This document shows positions 11,569 through 28,440 of a DNA stretch of 64,000 nt, piece after piece (the first letter of the stretch is position 1; every line of letters begins with the position of its first letter). A program made the position numbers and the translations under genes. The notes under the pieces were generated by a model. It did not search any database. It was not told the DNA's origin and worked only from the letters and a program-made list of their open reading frames with translations. Source of the stretch: Incurvaria masculella (lineage: Eukaryota > Arthropoda > Insecta > Lepidoptera > Incurvariidae); the NCBI GenBank assembly GCA_946894095.1, contig OX335654.1:17493687-17557686 (forward strand), written 5' to 3'.

Positions 11569-12752
11569 AACCATGCACCATCGACTTCGACTGCGAGGAG
11601 TGTCTCCCGGAGAACATGCCCATGATCAGCTCGCACCGCGTCGCCAACCGCACCCTGCTCATCCCCGGCGGGGACCTCGTCACATTCTACTGTCACAAGG
11701 CCAAGTTCTTCGCGTACCCACTCAAGAGTTCCGTGCAGGCGTTCTGCGAAGAGGACCGTTACCGCGTCGTCGAGGACACCTCCATCCGTCACCTCCTGGA
11801 GCTGGGCTGCCAGGAGAACATCTTCGAGGATGTGCAGCACCACGTCGACAGCTGCGCCGCCCCACTGCAGGGCCGCTCCTACCAGCTGCACGACGCGACC
11901 ACGTCTTCGGTGCGCCACCTAGCGAACATCTGCTTCGACCAGGATCGCGCGATGACCGTACTCGCCAAAATGACCACAGCCGCCAACAACGACCTCACGA
12001 TGGGCCGCCACTCCGATCAGGAGAGCCCGCTCAGCCTGCTCGGCAACTTCAACCAGATGTTCGACGCGAAGACTCGGAGCGAGGCCGAGAAACTGTTTGC
12101 CGATGACCGACGCATGAACAGGAGGGTGCAAGAGTTGCTCAAACACAACCACTTCAACATGGCCGGGCAGAGCTTGACTTCGTCGAAGCTGCTCAGTGGG
12201 CTGTTTTTTAACGATCAGAACATGAGAGCCACAGACTTTATTTCAAATAAAATAGCTATGTGGAAAAGTGTTGCCCTCGGGAACATGCAGAATGTGCACA
12301 ACGATATAAGTGAACTAATAAAAGGCATCCGACCCAATAATCACATTGACATATACGCAGGAACACATGACGTTCTCACCATGAGGTCTGGAGGTTCCAA
12401 CGTCCAGATCTTTCTTAAACCCGGCAGGCGTTTTCCAGTGCCCAAATACGTCTGGAATGTTCTATACGACCAGAAGAACCGAAAGTCCGTAGCAATAGTG
12501 ACCCTGAACAATCCCTTTATAGCGGTCAGTGAAATAACCCAGTCGGTGTTCTGCACCAGTGCTTGCAGCAAGTTGACGTGGATTGACGCGCTGAAGCGAA
12601 ACCAGAACTTTGAGACCCCAGTTTATGGATTGGTTTTCTGCTGTGACATTCACAGCTTCTCACAGAAAGTCGCAGAGTTGCCGCGCGGTTTGCTCCGGAA
12701 CATTCCGTTCGGTGATGAAGGTTTGCTGACAAAAATTCCAGGGTATCAATGA
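11569..12752 (+). CDS. DNA/RNA non-specific endonuclease relative, large 3' exon (5' partial), probably inactive
   Basis: The exon opens after an ATTGACAG acceptor (first full codon CCA at 11571) and runs about 394 codons to TGA. The C-terminal half matches insect Endonuclease_NS/dsRNase-type proteins: IDIYAGTHDVLTM (about 12345-12383), VPKYVWNVLYD (about 12438-12470), VTLNNPF, then the paired-cysteine segment FCTSACSKLTW and the YGLVFCCDIHSF end. In active members a D/N-RGH-x-x-P motif supplies the general-base histidine, and an Asn binds magnesium. Here the corresponding stretch reads NDQNMRATDF (about 12210-12239), with no Gly-His, and the Asn region is also altered. The N-terminal part has many cysteines, as expected for a secreted protein. 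The signal-peptide exon is upstream and I could not locate it. A role in nuclease-independent binding is only a guess. Family is fairly sure; loss of catalysis is inferred. Confidence 0.8.
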
Positions 12753-12817
12753 AAGCAGTGTTATAAGAAAACTGATTTAATACATATTTAAACCAAGACA
12801 TTGTTGTAAACATTTAA

Positions 12818-12823
12818 AATAAA
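12818..12823 (+). terminator. Poly(A) signal of endonuclease-like gene
   Basis: AATAAA 66 bp after the TGA at 12750-12752. Cleavage 10-30 bp later would fall at about 12833-12853, on top of the opposing proteasome gene's signal. Confidence 0.75.
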
Positions 12824-12847
12824 TGAAATGGTGAAATAGTGAAAAGG

Positions 12848-12853
12848 TTTATT
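12848..12853 (-). terminator. Poly(A) signal of proteasome alpha-6 gene
   Basis: TTTATT on the + strand (AATAAA on the minus) 24 bp past the minus-strand stop at 12877. The two converging transcripts would end within each other's 3' UTR. Confidence 0.75.
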
Positions 12854-12876
12854 TAAAAATGTAACCAAATTACAGA

Positions 12877-20142
<7,266 letters not shown>

Positions 20143-20254
20143 TTTTTTTTTTTTTTTTTGTTTCTTTATCCAATGGACAGGCAAAAGCTTTCGCTATACA
20201 GCCTTCTCTTTATTGTATCTTATGGATTGTAGTCAATTCTGGAGTGTCATGTAG

Positions 20255-23200
20255 TTAAATACTTTCTATTGTCTCATGTATATATAGAAATATGGGTTCA
20301 AAGTTGGTCGGTTGACTTAATATCTTTTTCAGGTCGAGCGGGATTTTTTCTCTTTCTTTGTATGTAATTTCTAAGCATTTATATAGTTTTTCTCTTTGCT
20401 CATCAAAAGCACAGCAATGAAAGAAGAGGTGGTCCAGGGATTGATCAGCTAAGTTGCAGTGTGGGCATACGGCGGTGTCGATAAGGTTTAATCTGTAAAG
20501 ATGGGATTGAAAAAGACAATGTCCGAAACGTAGACGACAAATTGTTGTATAATATTTTCTTCTTTTTGGTAAGGTTTTATTGAACCAAGGTGTTTTCCCA
20601 ACTAAATCGTTTATTTCGGCGTACCAACGACCCGTATTGGACATTTTCCATTGTTCGGTCCATTCGTGGATAATTTCCTGTTTTATTTTCGCTACAAATT
20701 CCGATTGCGGTAGGGCAACATTCTTAATATGGCAAATATTCAGGTTGCTGTCAGCTATCGTTCTAGCTAGATAATCTGCTGAGTCGTGCGGCTTCAAATT
20801 TATGTGGCCGCGAATCCAGAAAAAACATATTTCGTAGCCTTGCTGTATCAAGGAAAAGTGTTTATCCCGTATTTGGTGTATGACATAGTGAGTATTGGCA
20901 TCTAGTTTCGTATTCTGTAGGGCTCTATGAACGCTCATGCAGTCGCTTATTATTATCCACGTATAGTGTTGTTGAACTTCGATGAACTCGAGTGCGATTT
21001 GAATTGCCAAAGCTTCAGAAGTGTATATTGATGCAGAACTAGGAATCTTAATGCCATAACCTCTCTTGGTTGTCTCGTCATAGATCGCGCAGCCGACCCC
21101 ACGAACTGTTTTCGAACCATCGGTATATATTCTTCTGTAACCTCTGTAACTTGAAATTTGTTCTAAAAATTCTTCTTTGCACTCCAAGTTTTCGTCTATT
21201 TGAATTGGAATTCCGTAGAATTTGCTGTCATATTTTCCCAAATAGCAAGGAAAGTTGAAATTGGCTTGTATTTCATATTCATTTTTGTAATGTAATATAT
21301 TTGAAAAGTCTCTCAGGATGTAAGGATGATGACTAGGATCGGATGGGATGGAAAGGAGATGTTGAATTTTGGTAAACAGAGGATGATTTGATATGGATAG
21401 AAGCTTTAACAAAAATTTTAATTTCAGATATTTGAAGCGGATTCTCAGTGGAGGAATGTTACATTCTACTTGCATGGATACTATGGGAGTTGACATCATC
21501 GCTCCAGTTATTAAACGTAAGCTTTTATTTTGTATTTTTTCCAGTTTCTCTATAAGTTTCCAATGATGAGAAAAACATAGAAAACCATATTCAAAATGGC
21601 TACGTATCAAAGATTTAAAAAGCATTATTAGGATTTTCGGATCCGCGCCCCAATAGGTGCCCGCTAAGGACCTCAAAATGTTGTATGATCTTAACGCTTT
21701 GTCTGCTATGCCATCGATATAAGAGTTCCAAGATAAGTTACTGTTAAATATTATTCCTAAAAACTTAACGGTTTCAACTACCGGAAGAAGAGTGTTATTG
21801 TAGAAGACTTCGGCTTTTAATTTGTATTTATTTTTACTAAATATAACAACTTTGCTTTTCTCTGGGCTTATATCTAAATTTAACTCAGTAAAATATTTAT
21901 ACAAATTCTCCATGGCTTTATTTATACAAGTCAATGTAGTCGCTCTATCACCAATGGAACAATAAATAACCAAATCATCTGCAAATTGGAGGTTATTTAC
22001 ATCAAATCCTAGTTTTGAGTTTAATTTGTGAATATAAATTATAAATAAGAGGGGACTTAATATCCCACCTTGAGACGTTCCCCTATAGGAAAATCTGGGA
22101 CCAAAAAGAGAGTTGCTGTATTTCACATATACTTCCCTGCCATTTAAAAAATTATATATCCAATTTATTAATTTTGCTGGAATGCCCAAAGAGTTCAAGA
22201 TCGATGCAAGTGTAAAGTGATCGATGTTGTTAAATGCGCCGACGACATCTAAAAAAACACACACGGTATCGTGATTTAATGAGAAAGCTTTTGAAATATC
22301 CAGATGTAGATGGCTGAAACTTTCTCTAGCGGATCGACCCCTCCTAAAACCAAATTGATTGCTAGGTAAAATGTTGTTTCTTTCTATAAAAAATTCTAAA
22401 CGTTGTTTAATTAACTGTTCAAAAATTTTTCCAATGCACGAAGTCAATGCCACAGGTCGATAAGAATTTGCATCGTCTTTACTTTTGTTTGGTTTAAGTA
22501 TTGGGATGAGACAATCTATTTTCCATTCCCATGGAATTATGGAAGTACACCACAGCTTATTAAGCGTGTTTAAAAATATTACCAGACTGTTGTGGTTTAA
22601 GTGACGTAGCATTTTATATGGAATCATATCTAATCCACATGCAGTATCTCGTCTAGAATTTAAGGCAGATTTCAGTTCTTGTAAAGTAAAATATTTTGTA
22701 AGGTACTCATTTTCATTATTGTTAGGAACAGAACTATTGATTGAATGTAGTTGATTTTCAACATAATCGGGTGTATACTTTTGCAAAAAATCATTAATCC
22801 AGTCATGATTTGTGTTGTGACTATTACTTTGGTAGGTATTATTAAATTTTTTAATAGTGTTCCAAATTTTAGAAACGGGTGTATATCTGTTAAATGATTC
22901 ACATAACCTTTGCCAGCTTTCGCTTCTTTCTCTTTTTAAAATGAGTTTTTTAAGTGCTTGCAATCGTTTGAATTCTATGTAATTTTCGTCATTACAATTT
23001 AGTTTAAATGTTGCATATGCTTTCCTGGAATTTTCTACAGCTGAGCTGCATTTTTCATTCCACCAGGGAACAGAAAGTTTGGGTTTTGAATGCCGAAAAG
23101 TGGAGTTAGGTGTGGATGAATGCTTCCGTTTGGGTATAGACTTCTCAATAGCTGCATTTAAAATATTACAAAAAGAATCATAAGATTCTATTGGGTTAAG

Positions 23201-23992
23201 ATTATCAAAGTTAAAATGTTCGAGCTCTCTCGAAACTAAATCTGAGTATATTTTCCAATTTACGAGTCTAAAGTTTGGATGCTTTGGAAAATTGTTTGCA
23301 GTCTCTTGATTGTTGTATGTGTTGTTGGCTAATAATATTTTTGTTATTGTTGGCAGGTGATAACTTCCGAGAGGGTCATCATGGACCGTCCAGTTACAAG
23401 ACAATGCTAAAGAAGAAGATACCATTGTGAGATCGAGTGCATTTGGCCGCCATCTACTGGAACCAACTGTTGTCACTTCACCGTTATTCAAAAGAACAAG
23501 ATTGTTGTCATCAATTATTTCCAAAATGTCCCTTCCACGTGAATCAGTGTTATTGCATCCCCAAAAAGTGTGATGAGCATTAAAATCGCCCGCAATAATC
23601 GTTGGCTCAGAGATATTTTTTACTAATCTATCGAACTTACTTTTTGTGAAAGGTGGAGTACAATTCGGGGGACTGTATAAACTAACTATAGTTACAAATT
23701 TGTTGTTGTAAGATAATTTGATAGCTATATTTTGTATCGAGTTGTCACTTGTGGTGATAATTTTTGTGTAGCTTAGACTATTATGAATTAATATTGCTAC
23801 TCCATTGTGTGAATTTCCAGAATCAGATCTTTCCAATTGATATCCTCTAAATTTACAACGTTGTTGTGGTTTTAACCAAGTTTCAGAAATTATTGCAATA
23901 TGTATATCATTTTCATATAAAAATTGAGTGAGAATATGTCGATGACATAGCAAACTTTGCGCGTTCCATTGTACAACATTCAAAGTAGACAT
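20255..23992 (-). CDS. LINE ORF2: endonuclease, reverse transcriptase, RNase H
   Basis: A 1245-aa polyprotein. Residues 1-215 are an APE-type endonuclease with N10 (VQWNAQS), E37 (SETWL), D136 and N138 (AGDFNAHH), D187 (ALDLT) and H212. The residue before H212 is Tyr where many relatives have Asp (SDH), a possible weakening. The reverse transcriptase spans about 450-750, with LD581-582, SQGGILSPLLF and the FADD active site at 670-673. RNase H spans about 952-1080, with D957 (YTDGS), E993 (SEAL), D1017 (SDC) and D1072 (SADYLAR). Near the C terminus is a zinc motif C-x2-C-x8-H-x4-C at 1176-1193. The ATG shares its A with the ORF1 stop. No frameshift or stop is present, so it may be competent. 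Confidence 0.95.
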   Translation of the reverse strand: MSTLNVVQWNAQSLLCHRHILTQFLYENDIHIAIISETWLKPQQRCKFRGYQLERSDSGNSHNGVAILIHNSLSYTKIITTSDNSIQNIAIKLSYNNKFVTIVSLYSPPNCTPPFTKSKFDRLVKNISEPTIIAGDFNAHHTFWGCNNTDSRGRDILEIIDDNNLVLLNNGEVTTVGSSRWRPNALDLTMVSSSLALSCNWTVHDDPLGSYHLPTITKILLANNTYNNQETANNFPKHPNFRLVNWKIYSDLVSRELEHFNFDNLNPIESYDSFCNILNAAIEKSIPKRKHSSTPNSTFRHSKPKLSVPWWNEKCSSAVENSRKAYATFKLNCNDENYIEFKRLQALKKLILKRERSESWQRLCESFNRYTPVSKIWNTIKKFNNTYQSNSHNTNHDWINDFLQKYTPDYVENQLHSINSSVPNNNENEYLTKYFTLQELKSALNSRRDTACGLDMIPYKMLRHLNHNSLVIFLNTLNKLWCTSIIPWEWKIDCLIPILKPNKSKDDANSYRPVALTSCIGKIFEQLIKQRLEFFIERNNILPSNQFGFRRGRSARESFSHLHLDISKAFSLNHDTVCVFLDVVGAFNNIDHFTLASILNSLGIPAKLINWIYNFLNGREVYVKYSNSLFGPRFSYRGTSQGGILSPLLFIIYIHKLNSKLGFDVNNLQFADDLVIYCSIGDRATTLTCINKAMENLYKYFTELNLDISPEKSKVVIFSKNKYKLKAEVFYNNTLLPVVETVKFLGIIFNSNLSWNSYIDGIADKALRSYNILRSLAGTYWGADPKILIMLFKSLIRSHFEYGFLCFSHHWKLIEKLEKIQNKSLRLITGAMMSTPIVSMQVECNIPPLRIRFKYLKLKFLLKLLSISNHPLFTKIQHLLSIPSDPSHHPYILRDFSNILHYKNEYEIQANFNFPCYLGKYDSKFYGIPIQIDENLECKEEFLEQISSYRGYRRIYTDGSKTVRGVGCAIYDETTKRGYGIKIPSSASIYTSEALAIQIALEFIEVQQHYTWIIISDCMSVHRALQNTKLDANTHYVIHQIRDKHFSLIQQGYEICFFWIRGHINLKPHDSADYLARTIADSNLNICHIKNVALPQSEFVAKIKQEIIHEWTEQWKMSNTGRWYAEINDLVGKTPWFNKTLPKRRKYYTTICRLRFGHCLFQSHLYRLNLIDTAVCPHCNLADQSLDHLFFHCCAFDEQREKLYKCLEITYKEREKIPLDLKKILSQPTNFEPIFLYIHETIESI

Positions 23993-25236
23993 TATATAAC
24001 AGGTTTATTTTTTCTAATAGAGTCGTGAATAACGCTTTTTATGTTTTGCGCAGAGATAGGAGCCTCGCCAGTTTTGCTCATTGTTATAACTTTTACAATC
24101 ATTTCGAGAAGTATGTTCATTGCCTTTTCAGAGTTTAACAAATTATTCAGGATAGAGTCGACTGAATTTTCTTTATTCGTGTGTAATATTTGGTTATATT
24201 TTAGTTGCGTATTATAATTTTTTTCTGTTTGATCTGTGTTAGTGGTAGGTAAGGAAGGGAATGACTTTTCATTAAATAATTCATTGTATTGAACTTTTCT
24301 GGTTTTATTTTTGTTTTCTTCAATTTTCTTCTTTTTTATAGGGCATAACCCTGATATAGCGACATGATTACCTTGACAATTATAACAGGTAGCATTGGCA
24401 TGCTCCGTAGAGCAATTTCTATAATTGTGCCCTTCGCAACTGCATATTGAGCACCTCTCTCCGTTTTTACAATATTTTGATATGTGCCCAAAGCGCAAGC
24501 ATCGGAAGCACTGTTTTAAACGGGGTATGTATTGAGCCACTCTAAATCTCCATAAGTTCATGTCAATATAGTCCGGTAGAGTATTTGATGCAAATGTAAT
24601 GGAAATAGTAGGAGTGGGTTCTAGTTGGAAACCATTTTCATTCTTTACTTTACGCATGAATCTTCTTACTGATATAATTTTTTTTGTGCTTGTTATGTTG
24701 GTAAAAATTTTATGATTGGATAAGTTGGTAGGGACCGAGGTGATGACACCAGTGGTTTCAGTTGCAGATGCAGGTATGGAAGCCTTAAGCTTGAATTGAT
24801 CCAAAAAAGTTTTGTTACCGAGAGCTGCATTGGCTAGCTCTGGTTTTTCAAATATTGCGCCTATTTTGTATCGATTTATCCTCTTGAACTGTTTGATGCC
24901 CTTAATGTATCTTTTGAAAGAGTTTGATAAGCTCATAATATCTCTGTCTCCAATCGGCTTGTTAGGTTCTGTGCTTTCTATGAATACGATAAAATCCAGT
25001 GCTCCCGAATCCTCAGGGTATGCACGGGTGTAGTCTTTAATGAAGAATGGTTGGTACTTATCGAGTGAATTCAATTTTGATGTAGTAGCTGTGGTGTTGA
25101 TGTTGAGCTCAGTAGTTCCCGCCTGTTCCACAAGATCATCTTTTCCCGCCAAATTTTCACAGTCCGATAAATCGGACGAAAGTGACTCCTCTGGAGACCT
25201 CTTGTCTTCCTTTTTCCGTTTCCTCTTCGCCTTCAT
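23992..25236 (-). CDS. LINE ORF1: gag-like nucleic-acid-binding protein
   Basis: A 414-aa protein read from the first ATG of the frame (MKAKRKRKKEDKR, a basic start that could act as a nuclear signal). A longer frame upstream of it uses no ATG. The C-terminal third has a pre-CCHC region (RFRVAQYIPRLKQC) and three zinc knuckles: CFRC…H…C, CSIC…H…C (both C-x2-C-x4-H-x4-C) and CYNCQGNH…C (C-x2-C-x3-H-x6-C). This is the standard gag layout of I and Jockey elements. It presumably coats the RNA to form the ribonucleoprotein. The stop TAA overlaps the ORF2 ATG. Confidence 0.93.
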   Translation of the reverse strand: MKAKRKRKKEDKRSPEESLSSDLSDCENLAGKDDLVEQAGTTELNINTTATTSKLNSLDKYQPFFIKDYTRAYPEDSGALDFIVFIESTEPNKPIGDRDIMSLSNSFKRYIKGIKQFKRINRYKIGAIFEKPELANAALGNKTFLDQFKLKASIPASATETTGVITSVPTNLSNHKIFTNITSTKKIISVRRFMRKVKNENGFQLEPTPTISITFASNTLPDYIDMNLWRFRVAQYIPRLKQCFRCLRFGHISKYCKNGERCSICSCEGHNYRNCSTEHANATCYNCQGNHVAISGLCPIKKKKIEENKNKTRKVQYNELFNEKSFPSLPTTNTDQTEKNYNTQLKYNQILHTNKENSVDSILNNLLNSEKAMNILLEMIVKVITMSKTGEAPISAQNIKSVIHDSIRKNKPVI

Positions 25237-25348
25237 CTTCTCGACCGGTTTTCCGCGAAGAAAGACCACAAACAAACGAATTGGCAAATAAAAACTCGAT
25301 AGCAAAAAAATCTCGACTTGTTCGGATTCCCGCCAAAACCGAACCCCC

Positions 25349-25361
25349 TGAAATACTCATC
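25349..25361. repeat. Target-site duplication, 5' side of LINE
   Basis: TGAAATACTCATC, identical to 20130-20142. It fixes the LINE 5' end at 25348. Confidence 0.9.
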
Positions 25362-25511
25362 GCGAGCTCCAGCCACAGAATACAATGCCGCGCGATCCGA
25401 TTTGCGCTGTCAACGTTTACACTAGGAACACAAGCGTCCCGCAGCGCGAGCACAGTTTTGCTACTTGCGACGCACATGTACAACGCAGGAACATAAAAAC
25501 TGGATTTAATG

Positions 25512-25681
25512 CCTAAGCCCCGGTTGCGGCGGAAGAGATTGCCGAGTTAATAAATGTTCAAACACGCCACTTTTAGTGATCCGCATAGAGTTCCTTCCAT
25601 ACTGTCCACACAAAGTGACGTGTTTGATCATGGTTTGACGTTGATTTTGATTTTTTGTACGTTCGTGCACTCGACCCTAAA
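25512..25681 (+). repeat. MITE family D, copy 1
   Basis: About 165 bp with CTAAG-type edges and the interior GTTAATAAATGTTCA, CACTTTTAGTGATCCGCAT, GTGACGTGTTTGATCA and GTGCACTCG. Copies lie at 34248-34414 (minus) and 50708-50873. Confidence 0.8.
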
Positions 25682-25721
25682 TCGAATCAGTTAGGGTTGA
25701 AAGCATGTTCGCTTCTGTCAA

Positions 25722-25830
25722 AGTCTATGATACAAAATATACCTAATTTTATTTCAATATACAGTCGTATTCGGAGAGCACCTGTCAAAACTTAGTACGA
25801 GATTAGCACCGGACTAACAATAAAAAAACC
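25722..25830. repeat. Interspersed repeat shared with 29352-29470
   Basis: Blocks TCGTATTCGGAGAGCACCTG and CTTAGTACGAGATTAGCACC recur at 29352-29470 with small changes. The full element structure was not resolved. Confidence 0.6.
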
Positions 25831-26124
25831 GGTTTAGTCCGGCGCATTGAAGTTAGTCGGACCACTCTGAATAGTTTTGATAGAGTTTGACAGAACCTAA
25901 AACGAGAACTTCTCTTGATCGCTTTCATGATTGCATACATTACATATAGATGCTCCACGCTGATGAAACCTCGAAACCATATTATTTTCTGTGAATTGCG
26001 CGTGTGAAGTGCCGCCATGTGTACTTTTATTACAACAATGATGTCGTAACAAAAAGTTAATATAAAAAGGAAACACCGTCAATGATATTAATAACTATAA
26101 TAATTCGACTCCTAACTATTGTAC

Positions 26125-26825
26125 CTAGGCCCGGTTGCACGTACCGTCAACGTATGATTAAAGACTGATCAGTCAAAATTTGCGTTGCACGAAACTTAAA
26201 CATTACGTTGATCGCTGATGTTAACCGCTAATCGTAATCACTCCCGACCCATTGATCACCGTCAAAATCACGATCAAGTTATAATTCAAAGTGTCTAAAG
26301 TTCCAATTTTTACATTTTTGCAGTTTTATTGGACCTTAAATAATAGGCAAACGTCCCCATTAATGAAATACAATGCTTTGTTTTTAGCCTGGCACGCGGT
26401 TTCACGGATTAAAAATGTCGGCGCCAAATCTATGTAATCTATGGTGCTACCAACAGCTGATAGCAAGCCGACATATTGGGCGCTAGTAGCGCCACCCCGC
26501 GGCTTCAAGAGCAACTGTTTTGTTTGTAAGTACGAATGATTGACGCTAGATGGTGCTACAATTGTGTCTGTCTCTTTCTGATAATATACTGTGGAAAAAG
26601 GACAGTACTGTCAGCTCAGGCGGTGCTGAGAGTTGCCATACAGGAAACATTTTTGCCGATTGTTTCGAGGGACCATTTGTGGTCTGACGGCTGGCAAGCT
26701 AACTTTGACGAAAATATGTTACGTGCAATTCAAATTCATATTATGGGCGATTAGCTGTCACATCATCGTCAAATGTAATCAGTAACGGATAACATTTTAC
26801 TAGGCGTCGTGCAGTCGGGGCCTAG
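26125..26825. mobile_element. Candidate ~700-bp non-autonomous element
   Basis: The left CTAGGCCCGGTTGCACG and right CGTGCAGTCGGGGCCTAG are inverted. The interior has no exon. Only one copy was seen here, so this rests on the ends alone. Confidence 0.4.
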
Positions 26826-28142
26826 TCTCACAACCGTCAATGATTATGCACCCAATGGGGAGGACGGCTGCAAAACTTTAACACTAGATGGCGCAAAATT
26901 AAAAACTATGCCACGGTTTAATTTGAAGGTTATAGGTTGTTGACCAATTAAACTGAGTTAATGTATATACCCACCTTGAAATGGATGTAAAACACGGACA
27001 ATGTGATTGCCTGTGATTCGCGAGTAAACATAACCTCCACGTGATAGCTAGGCCTAGTTTTATGTAGCGCCATCTGGTGGTAAAACTTTGCGCCGTGCAC
27101 CCCATCGCAAGGCCCATCATCCATCCGTCATATTTTCTAGGGACATGTAACATTTCGTTCTTCCTCCGCTGATGAAATCTTCTTCTTGAAAGTATTAACA
27201 TTTTTTAAATCGTTTGGTGTAAGCCGGTTGTCGTAGCTCGCAACACGTCTCATCAATAGATCTATTTACGAACAATGTTCGATGGAGGTAACTGGTTCGA
27301 ATCTTGAAAAAAAAACATTTCTTAAAATTTTATGTAACATTTTATTTCTCAGGATTACTTCATATTTTTTTCAACCAGGTCAGTCTGCCGACAATTTTGT
27401 ATGTATAATGAAAACATTTAGTTCAATTTTAGTTGTTTTGGCATTAAAAGTACACGTGAGTTCCTTTATTTTTTACATACTAAAGGATATGCTTTCATAC
27501 TCGTAGAAAAAAGTCGATAAAACCGTGCTAGTACAGTCAACCAAAGGTTAAAGGATACACTTTCGGTTAAACGTAAAAATGAATGATGTTTAAATACAAC
27601 CTCTCATTCGATTTTGTTAGGATTTTGTTTACTCAGTAGCTAGTAGACAACCTCAAATATGTTTGAATCTGTACTCAATACTTTAATTTTTTCCTAAAGT
27701 CAAAGTATTTCGACTGTTCATCTTTTCATTCAATCGGATGTGTATCCTAAACTCTTTGTTCGACTGTACCTAAAAAAAATATTTTAGAATTAATTTTAAT
27801 TCAACCAATAATAGCTTGGTCGAAACCTGTGATTACTTTTTCGTTTGCAAATGGTTTTTTCCTAAGAATGAATACAATATTTAGTTTTAATTAAAATAAA
27901 TTAAAAGGACATCTTGAACTTGTAAAGTATATAGGTAATCTGATTTTGCAGATGAAATAGATTAAACGATATCTCATTATTTTGCACTAACTGTCATGGT
28001 TCTCTTTTAAAGGATGTGCCAAAAATAACGCAAGATTTAAATTTAACCTAAAACACATTTTGTTTTACCTTAGATTGATATTTTTTTATTGAATGATAAA
28101 GTACACAGGATAGGGTTATCTATGGAATAGCACATCGGTCAA
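26826..28142. other. Gene-free stretch
   Basis: AT-rich, with GCGCCATCTGG-type motifs near 27060 and 26890 that recur in insect repeats. No exon or RNA gene recognised. Confidence 0.35.
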
Positions 28143-28440
28143 ATGGCCTCAAAGGCGCAAGCACTCTTTTGTCGAAAATTGTAAAGACCCTTTATGTATA
28201 AATGTGGCTGAATTTCAATGATGCAGCGTCAAAGTTCGTCCTTCAAAGCATGTGTGGATGAGGGCTTGTTGGCATAGACCTTTGACTTCAAATTACCCCA
28301 CAAAAATATATCCAATGGTGTTAAATCACAAGATCTAGGGGGCCAATTCCGAGGCCAATTCTTATCACTGAAACGAGAGAGTATACGACCAGTAAATGTG
28401 TCTTGCAGTGATTGCATTGTTTCACGTAGTATGGCATGTG
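28143..28440 (-). pseudogene. Tc1/mariner-like transposase C-terminal fragment
   Basis: On the minus strand the frame reads …NWPPRSCDLTPLDIFLWGNL…VYANKPSS…LKDEL, then past a stop into CIIEIQPHL. This is the third-aspartate region of DDE transposases (PDLTPLDFFLWG-like; here the Pro before Asp is Cys). The N-terminal domain and the first two catalytic residues are absent. Confidence 0.75.

Larger units (their letters stand above)
20143..25348 (-). mobile_element. Complete RNase H-bearing LINE (I/Jockey superfamily type)
   Basis: A full 5.2-kb element: 5' end GGGGGTTCGGTTTTGG at 25348, 112-nt 5' UTR, ORF1, ORF2, about 95-nt 3' UTR and a 17-nt poly(A) tail (20143-20159). A perfect 13-bp direct repeat flanks it. 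Both ORFs are uninterrupted and overlap as TAATG. The presence of an RNase H domain and three CCHC knuckles points to the I-like branch; the exact clade was not determined. Confidence 0.93.

Noticed and set aside
11573..12106. Overlapping arginine- and proline-rich ORF in the endonuclease exon, and its antisense ORFs
   Set aside because: These are shadow frames of a GC-rich coding exon; only the endonuclease frame has homology.
25237..25305. Longer N terminus for LINE ORF1
   Set aside because: The extra frame has no ATG; the first ATG is at 25236 and gives a conventional basic N terminus.
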